Positions 46,437 through 55,498 of a stretch of 64,000 bases of DNA are shown one piece after another. The DNA comes from Christensenella sp964438705. Its GTDB lineage: Bacteria; Bacillota; Clostridia; Christensenellales; Christensenellaceae. A model generated the notes under the pieces. The model saw only the letters and a list, made by a program, of their open reading frames with translations. It was not told the DNA's origin and made no database searches. The DNA is taken from contig CAYTKQ010000012.1 of the NCBI GenBank assembly GCA_964438705.1, positions 1 to 64,000 on the forward strand. The letters are read 5' to 3'. Both the position numbers and the translations under genes were made by a program. Every line of letters starts with the position of its first letter. The stretch's first letter is position 1.

Positions 46437-47846
46437 TTATCCCTTTATTTTCGCTTGGATATCCTCCACGACCTTTTTCAAATCCGGGTCGTCCTTCATT
46501 TGTTTTTTGATCTTTTCTTCCGCGTGCATGATGGTAGAATGGTCTCTGCCAAAGAATTCCGCGATTTTGGAGTAAGAGCTGTCCGTCAGGCTTCTTAAAA
46601 CAAACATGGAAATCTGGCGCGGAACCACATATTCGCGGTTGCGCTTTTGTCCGCGGATATCCTCCTCCTTCACGCCGTAGTATTCACACACCACGTCGAG
46701 CACTGTCTTGGGCGTCACAGCCTTCATAGACGGCGCGGCGAAGAAATCCTCCAGCGCCTTTTGCGCCACCACCGCGTCGATCTCTCCGTCGGTCAAGGAA
46801 TTCTTGTGCAGCTCCGCATACATGATAACTTTTTGCAGCGCACCTTCGAGCGTACGGATGTTGGAATTTTTTTGCTGTGCTATATAATGTAAGGCTTCGT
46901 CCTTAATGGGAAGGATCAAAGGATTCAATGCCTTTAACGCCTGTACCTTTTTGAGAAGAATGGCGACGCGCGTCTCATAGTCGGGCATTTTGATGTCCGC
47001 GATCAGCCCCCATTCAAACCGGCAGCGCATGCGTTCCTCCAGCTTTTCCATCTCCTTGGGGGGGCGGTCAGAGGAAATGATGATTTGCTTGTTCATGTCC
47101 CGCAGGGCATTGAAGGTGTGGAAAAACTCATCCTGCGCAACATCTTTGCCCGCAATGAATTGGATATCGTCGATGAGAAGCACATCCACATTGCGGTATT
47201 TTCTGCGAAACTGCTCTCTGAGATCGATGTTTGCCTTGTTGTTCGTAAGTTGGATCATACGAATCAGCTCATTCATAAACGTTTCGCTCGTCACATAGAC
47301 GATCTCCGCACGGGGGTTGTCGCTCAAAATCTGATTCCCCACCGCGTGCATCAGATGGGTCTTTCCAAGGCCTACACCGCCGTATAAAAATAGGGGATTG
47401 TATGCGCGCCCGGGGGCCTGCGCCACCGCAAGGGCAGCCGCGTTCGCGAATTTATTCGCTTCCCCTACAACAAACGTATCAAACGTATAACCCGGGTTCA
47501 GGTTCACATTCGGATTGGTGGGCTTAGGCTCCTCCGCTGCTTTTTTCTCATCGAGGCTGCGGCCGATTTCCTGCGCCTCCTGAGGTGTAATGAATTCCGT
47601 GCGGATGTCCGCGCCGGGTACGCCGTAAAGCTCCTCATACGCGAGCTGCATCGTCAAAAGGATCTTTTCCGCATATTTTTCCTCCATGAGGTTTTTATGC
47701 ATTGGGCTGGATACTTCAAAATAATAGGTATTGTTGTCCTCGTGCAAAGGCTTCAATTCCTTGATCCACACATTAAATTGAAACATGGGAAGGTCTTCTT
47801 CCAGATAATTCAATGTTTTTTCCCATAAAATGTTCAACACACCCAT
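46437..47846 (-). CDS. dnaA: Chromosomal replication initiator DnaA
   Basis: A 469-aa initiator. Domain I about residues 1-90, a linker, domain III AAA+ with Walker A YGGVGLGKTHLMHAVGNQ and Walker B VLLIDDIQFIAGKD, and domain IV with the DnaA-box helix-turn-helix DSSYSKIAEFFGRDHSTIMH. Full length, next to dnaN with which it shares a strand. Confidence 0.97.
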   Translation of the reverse strand: MGVLNILWEKTLNYLEEDLPMFQFNVWIKELKPLHEDNNTYYFEVSSPMHKNLMEEKYAEKILLTMQLAYEELYGVPGADIRTEFITPQEAQEIGRSLDEKKAAEEPKPTNPNVNLNPGYTFDTFVVGEANKFANAAALAVAQAPGRAYNPLFLYGGVGLGKTHLMHAVGNQILSDNPRAEIVYVTSETFMNELIRMIQLTNNKANIDLREQFRRKYRNVDVLLIDDIQFIAGKDVAQDEFFHTFNALRDMNKQIIISSDRPPKEMEKLEERMRCRFEWGLIADIKMPDYETRVAILLKKVQALKALNPLILPIKDEALHYIAQQKNSNIRTLEGALQKVIMYAELHKNSLTDGEIDAVVAQKALEDFFAAPSMKAVTPKTVLDVVCEYYGVKEEDIRGQKRNREYVVPRQISMFVLRSLTDSSYSKIAEFFGRDHSTIMHAEEKIKKQMKDDPDLKKVVEDIQAKIKG

Positions 47847-48343
47847 TGTCAGCTACTCCGAATCCATCATAATGTGCTATCCATAAATTGTGGATAACTT
47901 TATCAACAAACCCCAACGCGACGGTCAAAGGTTTTGGCAAAACAAGACGGAAGTTATCCACAAAGTTATCCACAACATGTGCGAAAATGTGCATAAAATA
48001 AGGGTTTCCGCGTGGTTTATTATAGCATAACGCCTGTAAAATTGGTAGGATAAAAAACCGCTTTTTTTGGCGCGCGGCCGTCAAAAAAAAAGAGCATCAC
48101 TATATATAGTCCCGCAAACAGCAAGCAGAGGGGTTTTTGAAAACACAGACCCCAACATATATGGACAGATCTTTTTTTGCAGCAAAAAAAATGCCCGAAA
48201 AAGCGATGATGACCGCGCTCTGCGCTTGACACTTGACATCAAAAAATATATAATAATACTCGTCTTTTTATCGGCAAAAACATGACGGAGAAGAAGTCCT
48301 TTTTCCGTCATAATATAATAGTAGAAAGTGGAGAAAACAAATT
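47847..48343. other. Probable replication origin (oriC), dnaA-rpmH gap
   Basis: About 500 bp. Two perfect TTATCCACA boxes lie 12 bp apart (47954-47962 and 47966-47974), a perfect reverse-oriented box TGTGGATAA is at 47889-47897, and near matches such as CTATCCATA (47877-47885) add to them. AT-rich runs flank the cluster. Genes on the left run leftwards and those on the right run rightwards, so forks leaving here would follow the direction of transcription. Confidence 0.85.
48226..48254 (+). promoter_or_regulatory. rpmH promoter
   Basis: TTGACA (48226-48231), 17-bp spacer, TATAAT (48249-48254): a perfect consensus, as expected for a highly expressed ribosomal protein operon. Confidence 0.85.
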
Positions 48344-48478
48344 ATGAAGATGACGTATCAGCCCAAAAAACAAAAACGCAGCCGCGTACACGGCTTTATG
48401 AAGAGAATGAAGACGAAAGCCGGCAGAAACGTACTGAAGAGAAGACGCGCAAAAGGCAGGAAAGTCCTGTCCGCATAA
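48344..48478 (+). CDS. rpmH: 50S ribosomal protein L34
   Basis: A 44-aa highly basic protein, MKMTYQPKKQKRSRVHGFMK ... KRRRAKGRKVLSA, with the classic L34 motif FMKRMKTKAGRNVL. RBS GTGGAG upstream. It begins the rpmH-rnpA operon and is 1 nt from rnpA. Confidence 0.97.
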   Translation: MKMTYQPKKQKRSRVHGFMKRMKTKAGRNVLKRRRAKGRKVLSA

Positions 48479-48479
48479 G

Positions 48480-48827
48480 GTGGACGTTTGCACGCTGAAA
48501 AAGAACAAAGAGTTTAACTTTGTTTACAGGCGCGGCAAAGCGGTGGGCGCGAAAAACATGACGCTCGTGTTTGTCAAAAGCAGATACGGCGGCGTGCGGG
48601 TCGGTTTTTCGGTCAGTAAAAAGGTTGGGAACAGCGTTGTGAGAAATCGCACGCGCAGGCAGCTTAAGGAAGCCTATCGCACGCGCATCGAAGCGCTCAG
48701 CGGGAACTACAGCCTTGTGTTCGTTGCCAGAAACACCATCGCACAGGCGGATTTTTCAGAAATCTGCCGGGATATGCGCTACCTGCTCAAAAAGGCAGGC
48801 GTTTTTTCCTCGACGGAGGGAGTATGA
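48480..48827 (+). CDS. rnpA: Ribonuclease P protein component
   Basis: A 115-aa protein that binds RNase P RNA for tRNA 5' maturation. The RNR motif is VGNSVVRNRTRRQLKEAYR. GTG start at 48480 directly after rpmH. Overlaps yidD by 4 nt. Confidence 0.95.
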   Translation: MDVCTLKKNKEFNFVYRRGKAVGAKNMTLVFVKSRYGGVRVGFSVSKKVGNSVVRNRTRRQLKEAYRTRIEALSGNYSLVFVARNTIAQADFSEICRDMRYLLKKAGVFSSTEGV

Positions 48828-49033
48828 AAAAAATCATATTGGCGTTCATTCGGTTTTATCAGCGCGCAATATCGCCATACACGCGGGCGAGCTGTCGGTT
48901 CACGCCCACATGCTCGCAGTACGCAGTGGAGGCGGTCACAAAATATGGCGCGCTCAAGGGCTCTTTTTTGGCAATTAAGCGGATATTGCGGTGCAACCCG
49001 CTGTTTCACGGCGGCTACGACCCGGTACCGTGA
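48824..49033 (+). CDS. yidD: Membrane protein insertion efficiency factor YidD
   Basis: A 69-aa protein, FIRFYQRAISPYTRASCRFTP, with the Cys-containing CRFTPTCSQYAVEAV and a C-terminal CNPLFHGGYDPVP typical of YidD. ATGA overlap with rnpA. Sits before yidC as usual. Confidence 0.95.
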   Translation: MKKIILAFIRFYQRAISPYTRASCRFTPTCSQYAVEAVTKYGALKGSFLAIKRILRCNPLFHGGYDPVP

Positions 49034-49069
49034 ACGCAGGTACGCAAATCGTTTTGGAGGATGTAGAAT

Positions 49070-50083
49070 TTGGATTTTTTATACAATAACTTTATATCGG
49101 ATTTCTTTGTGCTGTGCCTGAAAGGCATCCACTATCTGTTTTCCGATTATGCGCTGAGCATCGTGATCCTGACGATTCTGATTCGCCTTGCGCTGCTTCC
49201 CCTCGATTTGAAGCAGAGAAACAATCAGGCGAAAATGTCGGCGCTCGGGCCGGAAATCCAGTCGCTGCAAAAGCGTTACGCAAACAACCCGCAGATCGTG
49301 CAGAAAAAGCAGCAGGAGCTGTACCGCAAAATGAACGTTCATCCAATGCTTGGCTGTCTGCCCATGCTGCTTCAGCTGCCCATCCTGTTCGCGTTCTACG
49401 GTGCGATGCGTGTGCTGGGTGCGGAGCAAAGCATCGGTATGCTTTTGGATGCGGCGCAAAACGGGGTGCAGACCGTGCAGCTGCCCGAATTTTTCTGGGT
49501 ACACAACTTTTGGCAGCCGGATTCGTTTTTTGGCGACGGGGCGAGCATCCTGCCATCTGCGCAGAGTTTTCTGTCCTTTGTGCAGTCAAACTCCACATAC
49601 ATCCAGCCGCAGACCATTGATCTGCTTAGAACGCAGGGCGTTCTTGATTTCTCATCCGGTGTGATGAGCGTAAATGCGGAAACATATAATTCACTCACGC
49701 AGGGCATCCTCCAGGCAAATGGGTTTTGGAACGCGGCAGCAGGGCAGCCAACCAATTACAACGGATATCTCATATTGCCGGTGCTCGCGGGTGCGGCGCT
49801 GTTCTTACAGCAAAAATTTAACCCGGCGGCGTCACAAAACGCAATGATGGGCGGTATGGCAGGCGCAGGGGGACAAGGGAAAGAGCAGCAGGAGGCACAG
49901 GGCTGCACCAACAAGATGATGCTGTGGATGATGCCGATTTTCTCGGGATTCATCTGCGCGACCACGCCGACGGCCTTTGCGCTCTATTGGTTCACGTCCA
50001 GTTTGTACGCGTTTGGTCAGATGAAGCTGGTGGACATCATCAAAAAAAGCAAAGCAAAAAAACAGGAAGTGATCGTCTCATAA
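49070..50083 (+). CDS. yidC: Membrane protein insertase YidC/Oxa1
   Basis: A 337-aa insertase with TTG start behind TTTGGAGG. Five predicted helices of the Oxa1 core: VILTILIRLALLPLDLKQRN (membrane-facing Arg), MLQLPILFAFYGAMRVLG, and C-terminal MMLWMMPIFSGFICATTPTAFALYWFTS. No lipobox, as is common in clostridia. It carries a longer loop between helices 2 and 3 than Bacillus SpoIIIJ. Confidence 0.94.
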   Translation: MDFLYNNFISDFFVLCLKGIHYLFSDYALSIVILTILIRLALLPLDLKQRNNQAKMSALGPEIQSLQKRYANNPQIVQKKQQELYRKMNVHPMLGCLPMLLQLPILFAFYGAMRVLGAEQSIGMLLDAAQNGVQTVQLPEFFWVHNFWQPDSFFGDGASILPSAQSFLSFVQSNSTYIQPQTIDLLRTQGVLDFSSGVMSVNAETYNSLTQGILQANGFWNAAAGQPTNYNGYLILPVLAGAALFLQQKFNPAASQNAMMGGMAGAGGQGKEQQEAQGCTNKMMLWMMPIFSGFICATTPTAFALYWFTSSLYAFGQMKLVDIIKKSKAKKQEVIVS

Positions 50084-50103
50084 CATAACGGGAGGGACTA
50101 TAC

Positions 50104-50847
50104 ATGGCATTTGTAGAGGCAAAAGGAAAGACCGTTGACGAAGCCATATTCAAGGGGCTTGAGGAAATGGGGCTTTCGCTCGACGAGGTAGAGATCGACA
50201 TCATCCATGAAGGCGGCAAAGGGCTTTTCGGCATCGGCAAAAATGCGGTCGTCCATCTGAGCAAAAAAGGCGAGGCCGCAGAGCAGCCGGTTGAGCAAAG
50301 CGTGCCCAAGGCAAAGAAAGAGCCTCGTGAAGCGGCGCCTAGGGCGCAGGAAACGCCGGAAGTGCAGGCAAGACCCGCGAAGGAAGCGGTGAAGGGCGAT
50401 AGTGCGCCTGAACTGTTTTTGCGCGGCCTGTTTGAAAGAATGCAGCTCGATGCGGATTGCGGCGTGAGCGATGAAGACGCAAAGATCATGAAGATCGAGA
50501 TCACCGGCGCGGACACGGCCGTGCTGATCGGGCGGCGCGGAGATACGCTGGACGCGTTGCAGTATCTTACGGGGCTGGCGGTCAATAAGGGCCGTGAGGA
50601 CTATAAAAAGATTATGCTGGACGCGGAAAATTATCGTGAAAAGCGTGAGCGCACGCTGGAAAAACTGGCGAAGCGGTTGGCAAACACGGTGGCCAAAACG
50701 GGCAAGCCCATCACGCTCGAGCCGATGAACCCTTACGAGCGCAGGATTTTGCACGCGACGCTGCAAAGTAATCCGCGTGTGGAAACGATGTCGGAGGGCG
50801 AAGAGCCGTTTCGGCGCGTGGTGATCCGCAGAAAGCGGCGCGACTGA
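50104..50847 (+). CDS. jag: Jag/KhpB-like RNA-binding protein
   Basis: A 247-aa protein. N-terminal Jag_N domain (FVEAKGKTVDEAIFKGLEEM), an acidic/Ala-rich linker, a KH domain (MKIEITGADTAVLIGRRGDT) and an R3H domain (RILHATLQSNPRVETMSEGE). Binds RNA and affects cell division and envelope growth in relatives. Follows yidC as in most Bacillota. Confidence 0.94.
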   Translation: MAFVEAKGKTVDEAIFKGLEEMGLSLDEVEIDIIHEGGKGLFGIGKNAVVHLSKKGEAAEQPVEQSVPKAKKEPREAAPRAQETPEVQARPAKEAVKGDSAPELFLRGLFERMQLDADCGVSDEDAKIMKIEITGADTAVLIGRRGDTLDALQYLTGLAVNKGREDYKKIMLDAENYREKRERTLEKLAKRLANTVAKTGKPITLEPMNPYERRILHATLQSNPRVETMSEGEEPFRRVVIRRKRRD

Positions 50848-50864
50848 GAAACGAACGGAAAAAC

Positions 50865-50897
50865 ACCCGGTGGGAGACAACCTTCTTCCGGGTTTTT
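50865..50897 (+). terminator. Rho-independent terminator after jag
   Basis: ACCCGG ... CCGGGT followed by seven T, 18 bp past the jag stop. Separates the jag and mnmE transcripts. Confidence 0.65.
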
Positions 50898-50933
50898 TTG
50901 AACTCTTTCGCACGAGAGCAAAGAGAGGAACAC

Positions 50934-52292
50934 ATGAACAGCAAAAAAACGATAGCCGCAGTGGCGACGCCTGTTGGAACGGGCGGTGTGGCGGTGATCC
51001 GCGTGAGCGGGCCGCAGGCGGCGGAGGTGCTTGAGCGGGTCTTCCCGCATGGGCCGTTTACGCACGCGAAAATGGTATATGGAAGCATCCGGCGGGATGG
51101 CGCGCTTCTGGATATGGCGATGGGCGTGTTGTTTTGCGCGCCGCACTCCTACACGGGCGAGACGGTTGCGGAGCTTCATTGCCACGGAAGCGCGGTGGGC
51201 GTGCAAAGCGTTCTCGATTATGTGATCGCGGCCGGTGCGCGGCCGGCAGAGCCGGGCGAATTTACACGCCGCGCTTTTTTGAACGGCAAGATGGACCTTT
51301 CACAGGCGGAGGCGGTATGCGATTTTATTTCTGCGTCCTCGCGCGCGGGGGCAAAGGCCTCCTTAAACCAACTGACGGGGAAACTAAAGGAGCGGGTGTG
51401 CCTGTTTCAGGATAAACTGACCAATGCGCTCGCACAGGTGGAGGCCGCGGTGGAATATCCGGAGGAGGATCTCGAGGATCAGATCACCGACGACCTGCTT
51501 CCGGTGTTCCAGACAATGCGCGCGGACCTGCTTGCCCTCGCGGCAACCTTCCGGCAGGGACGGCTCGCGAAGGAAGGTCTTCGGGTGGCGATCGCGGGAA
51601 GGCCGAACGTTGGAAAGTCTTCCCTTTTGAACGCGCTCACAGGGATCGATCGGGCGATCGTCGCGGACGTACCGGGCACCACGCGGGACACGATCGATCA
51701 CAGCATAGAGGTCGAAGGAATCCTGCTTCATTTAACGGATACAGCAGGAATAAGAAGTACAGAAGATTTTATTGAGGACCAAGGTGTAAAACGATCAAAA
51801 AAGGCGATAAACGAGAGCAAATTGGCGATTTTTGTGCTGGATGGAAGCGAGGGAATCACGTCCGAGGATGAACTTGTCATGAGAGCGCTTAAAAAAAGTG
51901 AAGTCGATGTTATACTCGTTTTTAATAAATCTGATGCGTGTGAACGGCTCTCAGAAACGGATGTAAAAACAGCTTTTGGATGTGTGCCTCTTCGCATTTC
52001 GGCAAAAACGGGCGATGGGATCGAAGCATTAAAGCAAAAGATTTTGGACTTTGCGAAGCGTGACGAGACGGGCGAATCTGTGCTGATTACAAACGAGCGT
52101 CATTTGTACGCGCTGCAAAAAGCGGCGGATGAAATCGGCGAGGCAATCGCCGCGCTAAAGAGCGGCGCGGACATGGACTGCGTGACCATCGACCTCAATG
52201 CGGCGTGGACTAGCCTTGGCGAGATCACCGGGCAGACGGTAAGCGAGCAAATTATTGACAGAATTTTTGAGAACTTCTGTCTGGGAAAATAG
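50934..52292 (+). CDS. mnmE: tRNA modification GTPase MnmE
   Basis: A 452-aa GTPase that, with MnmG, makes 5-carboxymethylaminomethyl uridine at the tRNA wobble base. N-terminal AAVATPVGTGGVAVIRVSG, G domain GRPNVGKSSLLNALTG and DVPGTTRDTI, C-terminal Cys in FENFCLGK. ATG 50934 follows GAGAGGAA; the upstream TTG reading is rejected. Confidence 0.96.
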   Translation: MNSKKTIAAVATPVGTGGVAVIRVSGPQAAEVLERVFPHGPFTHAKMVYGSIRRDGALLDMAMGVLFCAPHSYTGETVAELHCHGSAVGVQSVLDYVIAAGARPAEPGEFTRRAFLNGKMDLSQAEAVCDFISASSRAGAKASLNQLTGKLKERVCLFQDKLTNALAQVEAAVEYPEEDLEDQITDDLLPVFQTMRADLLALAATFRQGRLAKEGLRVAIAGRPNVGKSSLLNALTGIDRAIVADVPGTTRDTIDHSIEVEGILLHLTDTAGIRSTEDFIEDQGVKRSKKAINESKLAIFVLDGSEGITSEDELVMRALKKSEVDVILVFNKSDACERLSETDVKTAFGCVPLRISAKTGDGIEALKQKILDFAKRDETGESVLITNERHLYALQKAADEIGEAIAALKSGADMDCVTIDLNAAWTSLGEITGQTVSEQIIDRIFENFCLGK

Positions 52293-52306
52293 AGGGAAGA
52301 AAAAAG

Positions 52307-52829
52307 TATGTGATTTTGTCCAGCGGGTCGGCGGGGCGTTGTACATCAGCACGTCAGTCGATAATTTGCATCCCGCTAACCCAACCGATGCTACGCGGTG
52401 TTAATGCGCGCGGAACGCAAATACCCAAGCGAAAGCCTGTTGCAAGCGCCGACCTCCCGGGGACGCGGCGTTGGTCTCGCAAAGGCAAAACCGGAGCATA
52501 AGAGCCGCCGCTCCGTGTTCCGGGCGCGTCAGCAAGAAATAAATCTCTAAGCGCCCTGCACAAGGCCCCGTCCGTCGGCATCTTGCAACAGGCTACGCTC
52601 TACGGCACAATAGGGTCGGTGGTGGTTATGTGCACCGCGCGCAGTTTAATTGCGAAGCAATTACCTGTCTGAGCACGGGCACATGACCATCGACGACCCC
52701 GCCGATCAGTCGCTTCGATGCTTGCATCTCAGAGCGCGTAGGCTGAACTCCGTTGCGACTGTACTGCGTTTCGCTTCAATCTTGGCAGTCGGCGCTTGCA
52801 ACGAGGCTAGGACTGGCTAAAATCACATA
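52307..52829. repeat. Modular repeat R3 (full length)
   Basis: 523 bp bounded by TATGTGATTTT on the left and AAAATCACATA on the right. The internal sequence is the reverse complement of repeat R5. It fills the mnmE-mnmG gap. No gene is convincing inside it, although one frame stays open between copies. Confidence 0.85.
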
Positions 52830-52856
52830 GATTACTATATAAGTATGGGAGAATGT

Positions 52857-54743
52857 ATGACAGATTACAAGGCCGGAACATATGACATCATCGTTGTGGG
52901 CGCGGGCCACGCGGGCGTGGAGGCGGCGCTTGCGTGTGCGCGCATGGGCAAAAAGACGCTGCTCACCACGATCAACATGGACGGCATCGCCCTAATGGCG
53001 TGCAACCCGGCAATCGGCGGGACCGCAAAGGGACATCTCGTGCGCGAGATCGACGCGCTGGGCGGGCAGATGGGCCTCGCCGCGGACGCGACCTTCATCC
53101 AAATCAAGATGCTGAACACCAAAAAGGGTCCGGCGGTGCATTCGCTGCGCGCCCAGCAGGATAAAAAGCTCTATCAGCAGTATATGAAGGAAGTGCTTGA
53201 AAATACAGACAATTTGCAGCTTGTACAGGACGAGATCACGGACATCATGACGGATGACGCGGGTGTGTGCGGGGTGCGCGGCGTGATGGGCGCGCGTTAT
53301 CTTTGCCGCGCGGTGATCCTGTGCACGGGCGTTTATTTAAAGAGCAAGGTGATCGTAGGGGAATACGAAAAAAACGCGGGGCCGAGCGGACTTGCTCCGG
53401 CGGATTTTTTAAGCGGCAGCCTTAGGGAGCTAGGATTTTTGCTTCAGCGCTTTAAAACGGGAACGCCTGCGCGCATAGACAGCCGAAGCATCGATTTTTC
53501 AAAGACAGTGCCGCAGTATGGAGATGAGCGAATTGTGCCCTTCTCCTTCATGAGCGGAAAGATCGAGCGGGAGCAGGTTCCGTGCTATCTGACCTATACG
53601 AACGAACACACACACGACGTAATCCGTCAAAACATTCATAGAAGCCCTCTTTACAGCGGAAAGATCGAGGGGATTGGCCCGCGCTATTGTCCGTCCATCG
53701 AGGACAAGGTGGTCAAGTTTCCCGATAAAGAGCGGCATCAGATGTTTTTGGAGCCGGAAGGCCTGCACACCAATGAGTTCTATGTGCAGGGAATGTCCTC
53801 CAGTCTGCCCGTGGAGGTACAGGTGGCGCTATACCGCACGATCCCCGGGCTTGAAAACGTGCACTTTGTACGTCCGGCCTACGCCATCGAATACGATTGC
53901 ATCGACCCGACCCGCCTGCGTCCATCGCTGGAAACCAAGGATGTGCCCGGTCTTTTTATGGCGGGGCAGATCAACGGAACGTCGGGCTATGAGGAGGCGG
54001 GCGCGCAGGGGCTTTTGGCGGGTATGAATGCTTGCCGGAAGATGGATCAAGAGCCGCCCATTATTTTAGGACGGGATCAGGCCTACGCGGGTGTGCTGAT
54101 TGATGATCTGGTGACCAAGGGGACAAAAGAACCCTATCGCATGATGACGGCGCGCGCGGAATATCGTCTGCTGCTGCGGCAGGATAACGCGGATACACGC
54201 CTAACGCAGATCGGTCGAAACGTGGGGCTTGTGAGCGATGCGCGTTACGACCGCTATCTCTACAAAATGGAAAATGTTTCACGTGAAACAAATCGGCTCA
54301 AGACGCAGACGGTGCGCAAGGAACGGGTCGACGCTTTTTTTGAACTGCGGGGCATGGAAGCGCCCGGAAGAGGGATGCGCCTTTGCGAGCTGCTTGCTCG
54401 TCCGGGGATCACCTACGCGGATCTGACGGCGGCGGGCGAGCAGCTTCCCGCGCTTGACGATGACGTTGCGCTGCAGATCGAGACGAATATTAAATACGCG
54501 GGTTATATTGAAAAACAAATGAAACAGGTGGCTGCTGCCGCTGAGCTCAACAAGAAAAAAATACCCGCAGAGGTGGATTATTCCAAAATCAGCGGCTTAC
54601 GCCTTGAGGCGCGCGCGAAGCTCGCGGAGGTGCGTCCTCTCAATGTGGGTCAGGCGAGCCGGATATCGGGGGTGTCTCCGGCGGACATCTCGGTGCTGTT
54701 GGTGTATCTGGCAGCGTGCGGGCACAGCGCCGACCCACATTGA
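52857..54743 (+). CDS. mnmG: tRNA uridine-5-carboxymethylaminomethyl modification enzyme MnmG
   Basis: A 628-aa FAD protein: IIVVGAGHAGVEAALACARM is the dinucleotide fold; CNPAIGGTAKGHLVREIDALGG and QINGTSGYEEAGAQGL are MnmG signatures. Partner of MnmE. The start at 52857 has GGGAGA upstream. A parS site is embedded at 54275-54290. The last 96 nt (from 54648) are the first of three tandem copies, so the current stop (after HSADPH) differs from the stop in copy 3 (after HSADR), which is probably the original end. Confidence 0.96.
   Translation: MTDYKAGTYDIIVVGAGHAGVEAALACARMGKKTLLTTINMDGIALMACNPAIGGTAKGHLVREIDALGGQMGLAADATFIQIKMLNTKKGPAVHSLRAQQDKKLYQQYMKEVLENTDNLQLVQDEITDIMTDDAGVCGVRGVMGARYLCRAVILCTGVYLKSKVIVGEYEKNAGPSGLAPADFLSGSLRELGFLLQRFKTGTPARIDSRSIDFSKTVPQYGDERIVPFSFMSGKIEREQVPCYLTYTNEHTHDVIRQNIHRSPLYSGKIEGIGPRYCPSIEDKVVKFPDKERHQMFLEPEGLHTNEFYVQGMSSSLPVEVQVALYRTIPGLENVHFVRPAYAIEYDCIDPTRLRPSLETKDVPGLFMAGQINGTSGYEEAGAQGLLAGMNACRKMDQEPPIILGRDQAYAGVLIDDLVTKGTKEPYRMMTARAEYRLLLRQDNADTRLTQIGRNVGLVSDARYDRYLYKMENVSRETNRLKTQTVRKERVDAFFELRGMEAPGRGMRLCELLARPGITYADLTAAGEQLPALDDDVALQIETNIKYAGYIEKQMKQVAAAAELNKKKIPAEVDYSKISGLRLEARAKLAEVRPLNVGQASRISGVSPADISVLLVYLAACGHSADPH
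54275..54290. other. parS centromere site inside mnmG
   Basis: TGTTTCACGTGAAACA, a perfect 16-bp palindrome identical to the Bacillus parS consensus. In frame it encodes part of ENVSRETN of MnmG. ParB, encoded at 59681, should bind here. Confidence 0.95.
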
Positions 54744-55179
54744 AAACGGGGCCCCCGGCAAAGCCCAATGAAGCGAAGCGTATGGGTTTGTAGGGGAGAA
54801 GGAGGAGCCGCCGGAAGTGCGAAGATCGCGCGAAAGGCGCGATTGAGCGGGAGGCGTGCTCGGACGAGGGTCAGGCAAGCCGGATATCGGGGGTGTCTCC
54901 GGCGGACATCTCGGTGCTGTTGGTGTATCTGGCAGCGTGCGGGCACAGCGCCGACCCACATTGAAAACGGGGCCCCCGGCAAAGCCCAATGAAGCGAAGC
55001 GTATGGGTTTGTAGGGGAGAAGGAGGAGCCGCCGGAAGTGCGAAGATCGCGCGAAAGGCGCGATTGAGCGGGAGGCGTGCTCGGACGAGGGTCAGGCAAG
55101 CCGGATATCGGGGGTGTCTCCGGCGGACATCTCGGTGCTGTTGGTGTATCTGGCAGCGTGCGGGCACAGCGCCGACCGC
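54648..55179. repeat. 221-bp tandem repeat, 2.4 copies, of the mnmG 3' end
   Basis: GGTCAGG... begins at 54648, 54869 and 55090, giving a period of exactly 221 bp. Each unit has about 90 bp of mnmG C-terminal coding sequence followed by about 130 bp of non-coding GC-rich sequence. The third copy ends after GCCGACC and continues into different DNA. Copies 2 and 3 share a G-to-A change (GGCGAGCC to GGCAAGCC) against copy 1. The pieces of mnmG in copies 2 and 3 lack starts. Confidence 0.9.
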
Positions 55180-55436
55180 TAGGATAGAAGTAAATCGAAG
55201 CACAATCGCAACGGAGCTCAGCCTACGCGCTCTGAGATGCAAGCATCGAAGCGGTGGATTGGTGGTGTGCTGTATATATGCGCGTCAGTCGGGAATTTGC
55301 ATCTCGCTAACCCAACCCCGCTGCGCGGTGTTAAAGCGCGCGGGACGCAAACACCCAACTGACGCGTGGCGAACAGACGCCGCATAACCACCACCGACCC
55401 TAATATGCCACAGGCTACGCCGGATAAAATCACATG
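55180..55436. repeat. Modular repeat R4 (partial)
   Basis: Shares CGCTCTGAGATGCAAGCATC and GGGAATTTGCATCTCGCTAA with other members and ends with AAAATCACATG. The left inverted end is missing, probably lost at the junction with the mnmG triplication. Confidence 0.75.
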
Positions 55437-55467
55437 TTCAACAAACAGGATGACACACATCAAACAA

Positions 55468-55483
55468 TGTTTCACGTGAAACA
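55468..55483. other. parS centromere site
   Basis: Perfect TGTTTCACGTGAAACA, 15 bp before the SdpI-like gene and 1.2 kb from the parS inside mnmG. It lies 7.5 kb from oriC, as expected for origin segregation. Confidence 0.95.
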
Positions 55484-55498
55484 TTGAAAGGAAGTAAG

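Noticed and set aside
52310..52700. Several open frames of 60-130 codons inside the R-type repeats
   Set aside because: They overlap one another on both strands, lack ribosome sites, and are broken or shuffled between repeat copies.
54597..55242. Minus-strand open frames of 120-150 codons over the mnmG triplication
   Set aside because: They are Pro/Arg-rich antisense shadows that repeat because the DNA itself is repeated; no start signals.
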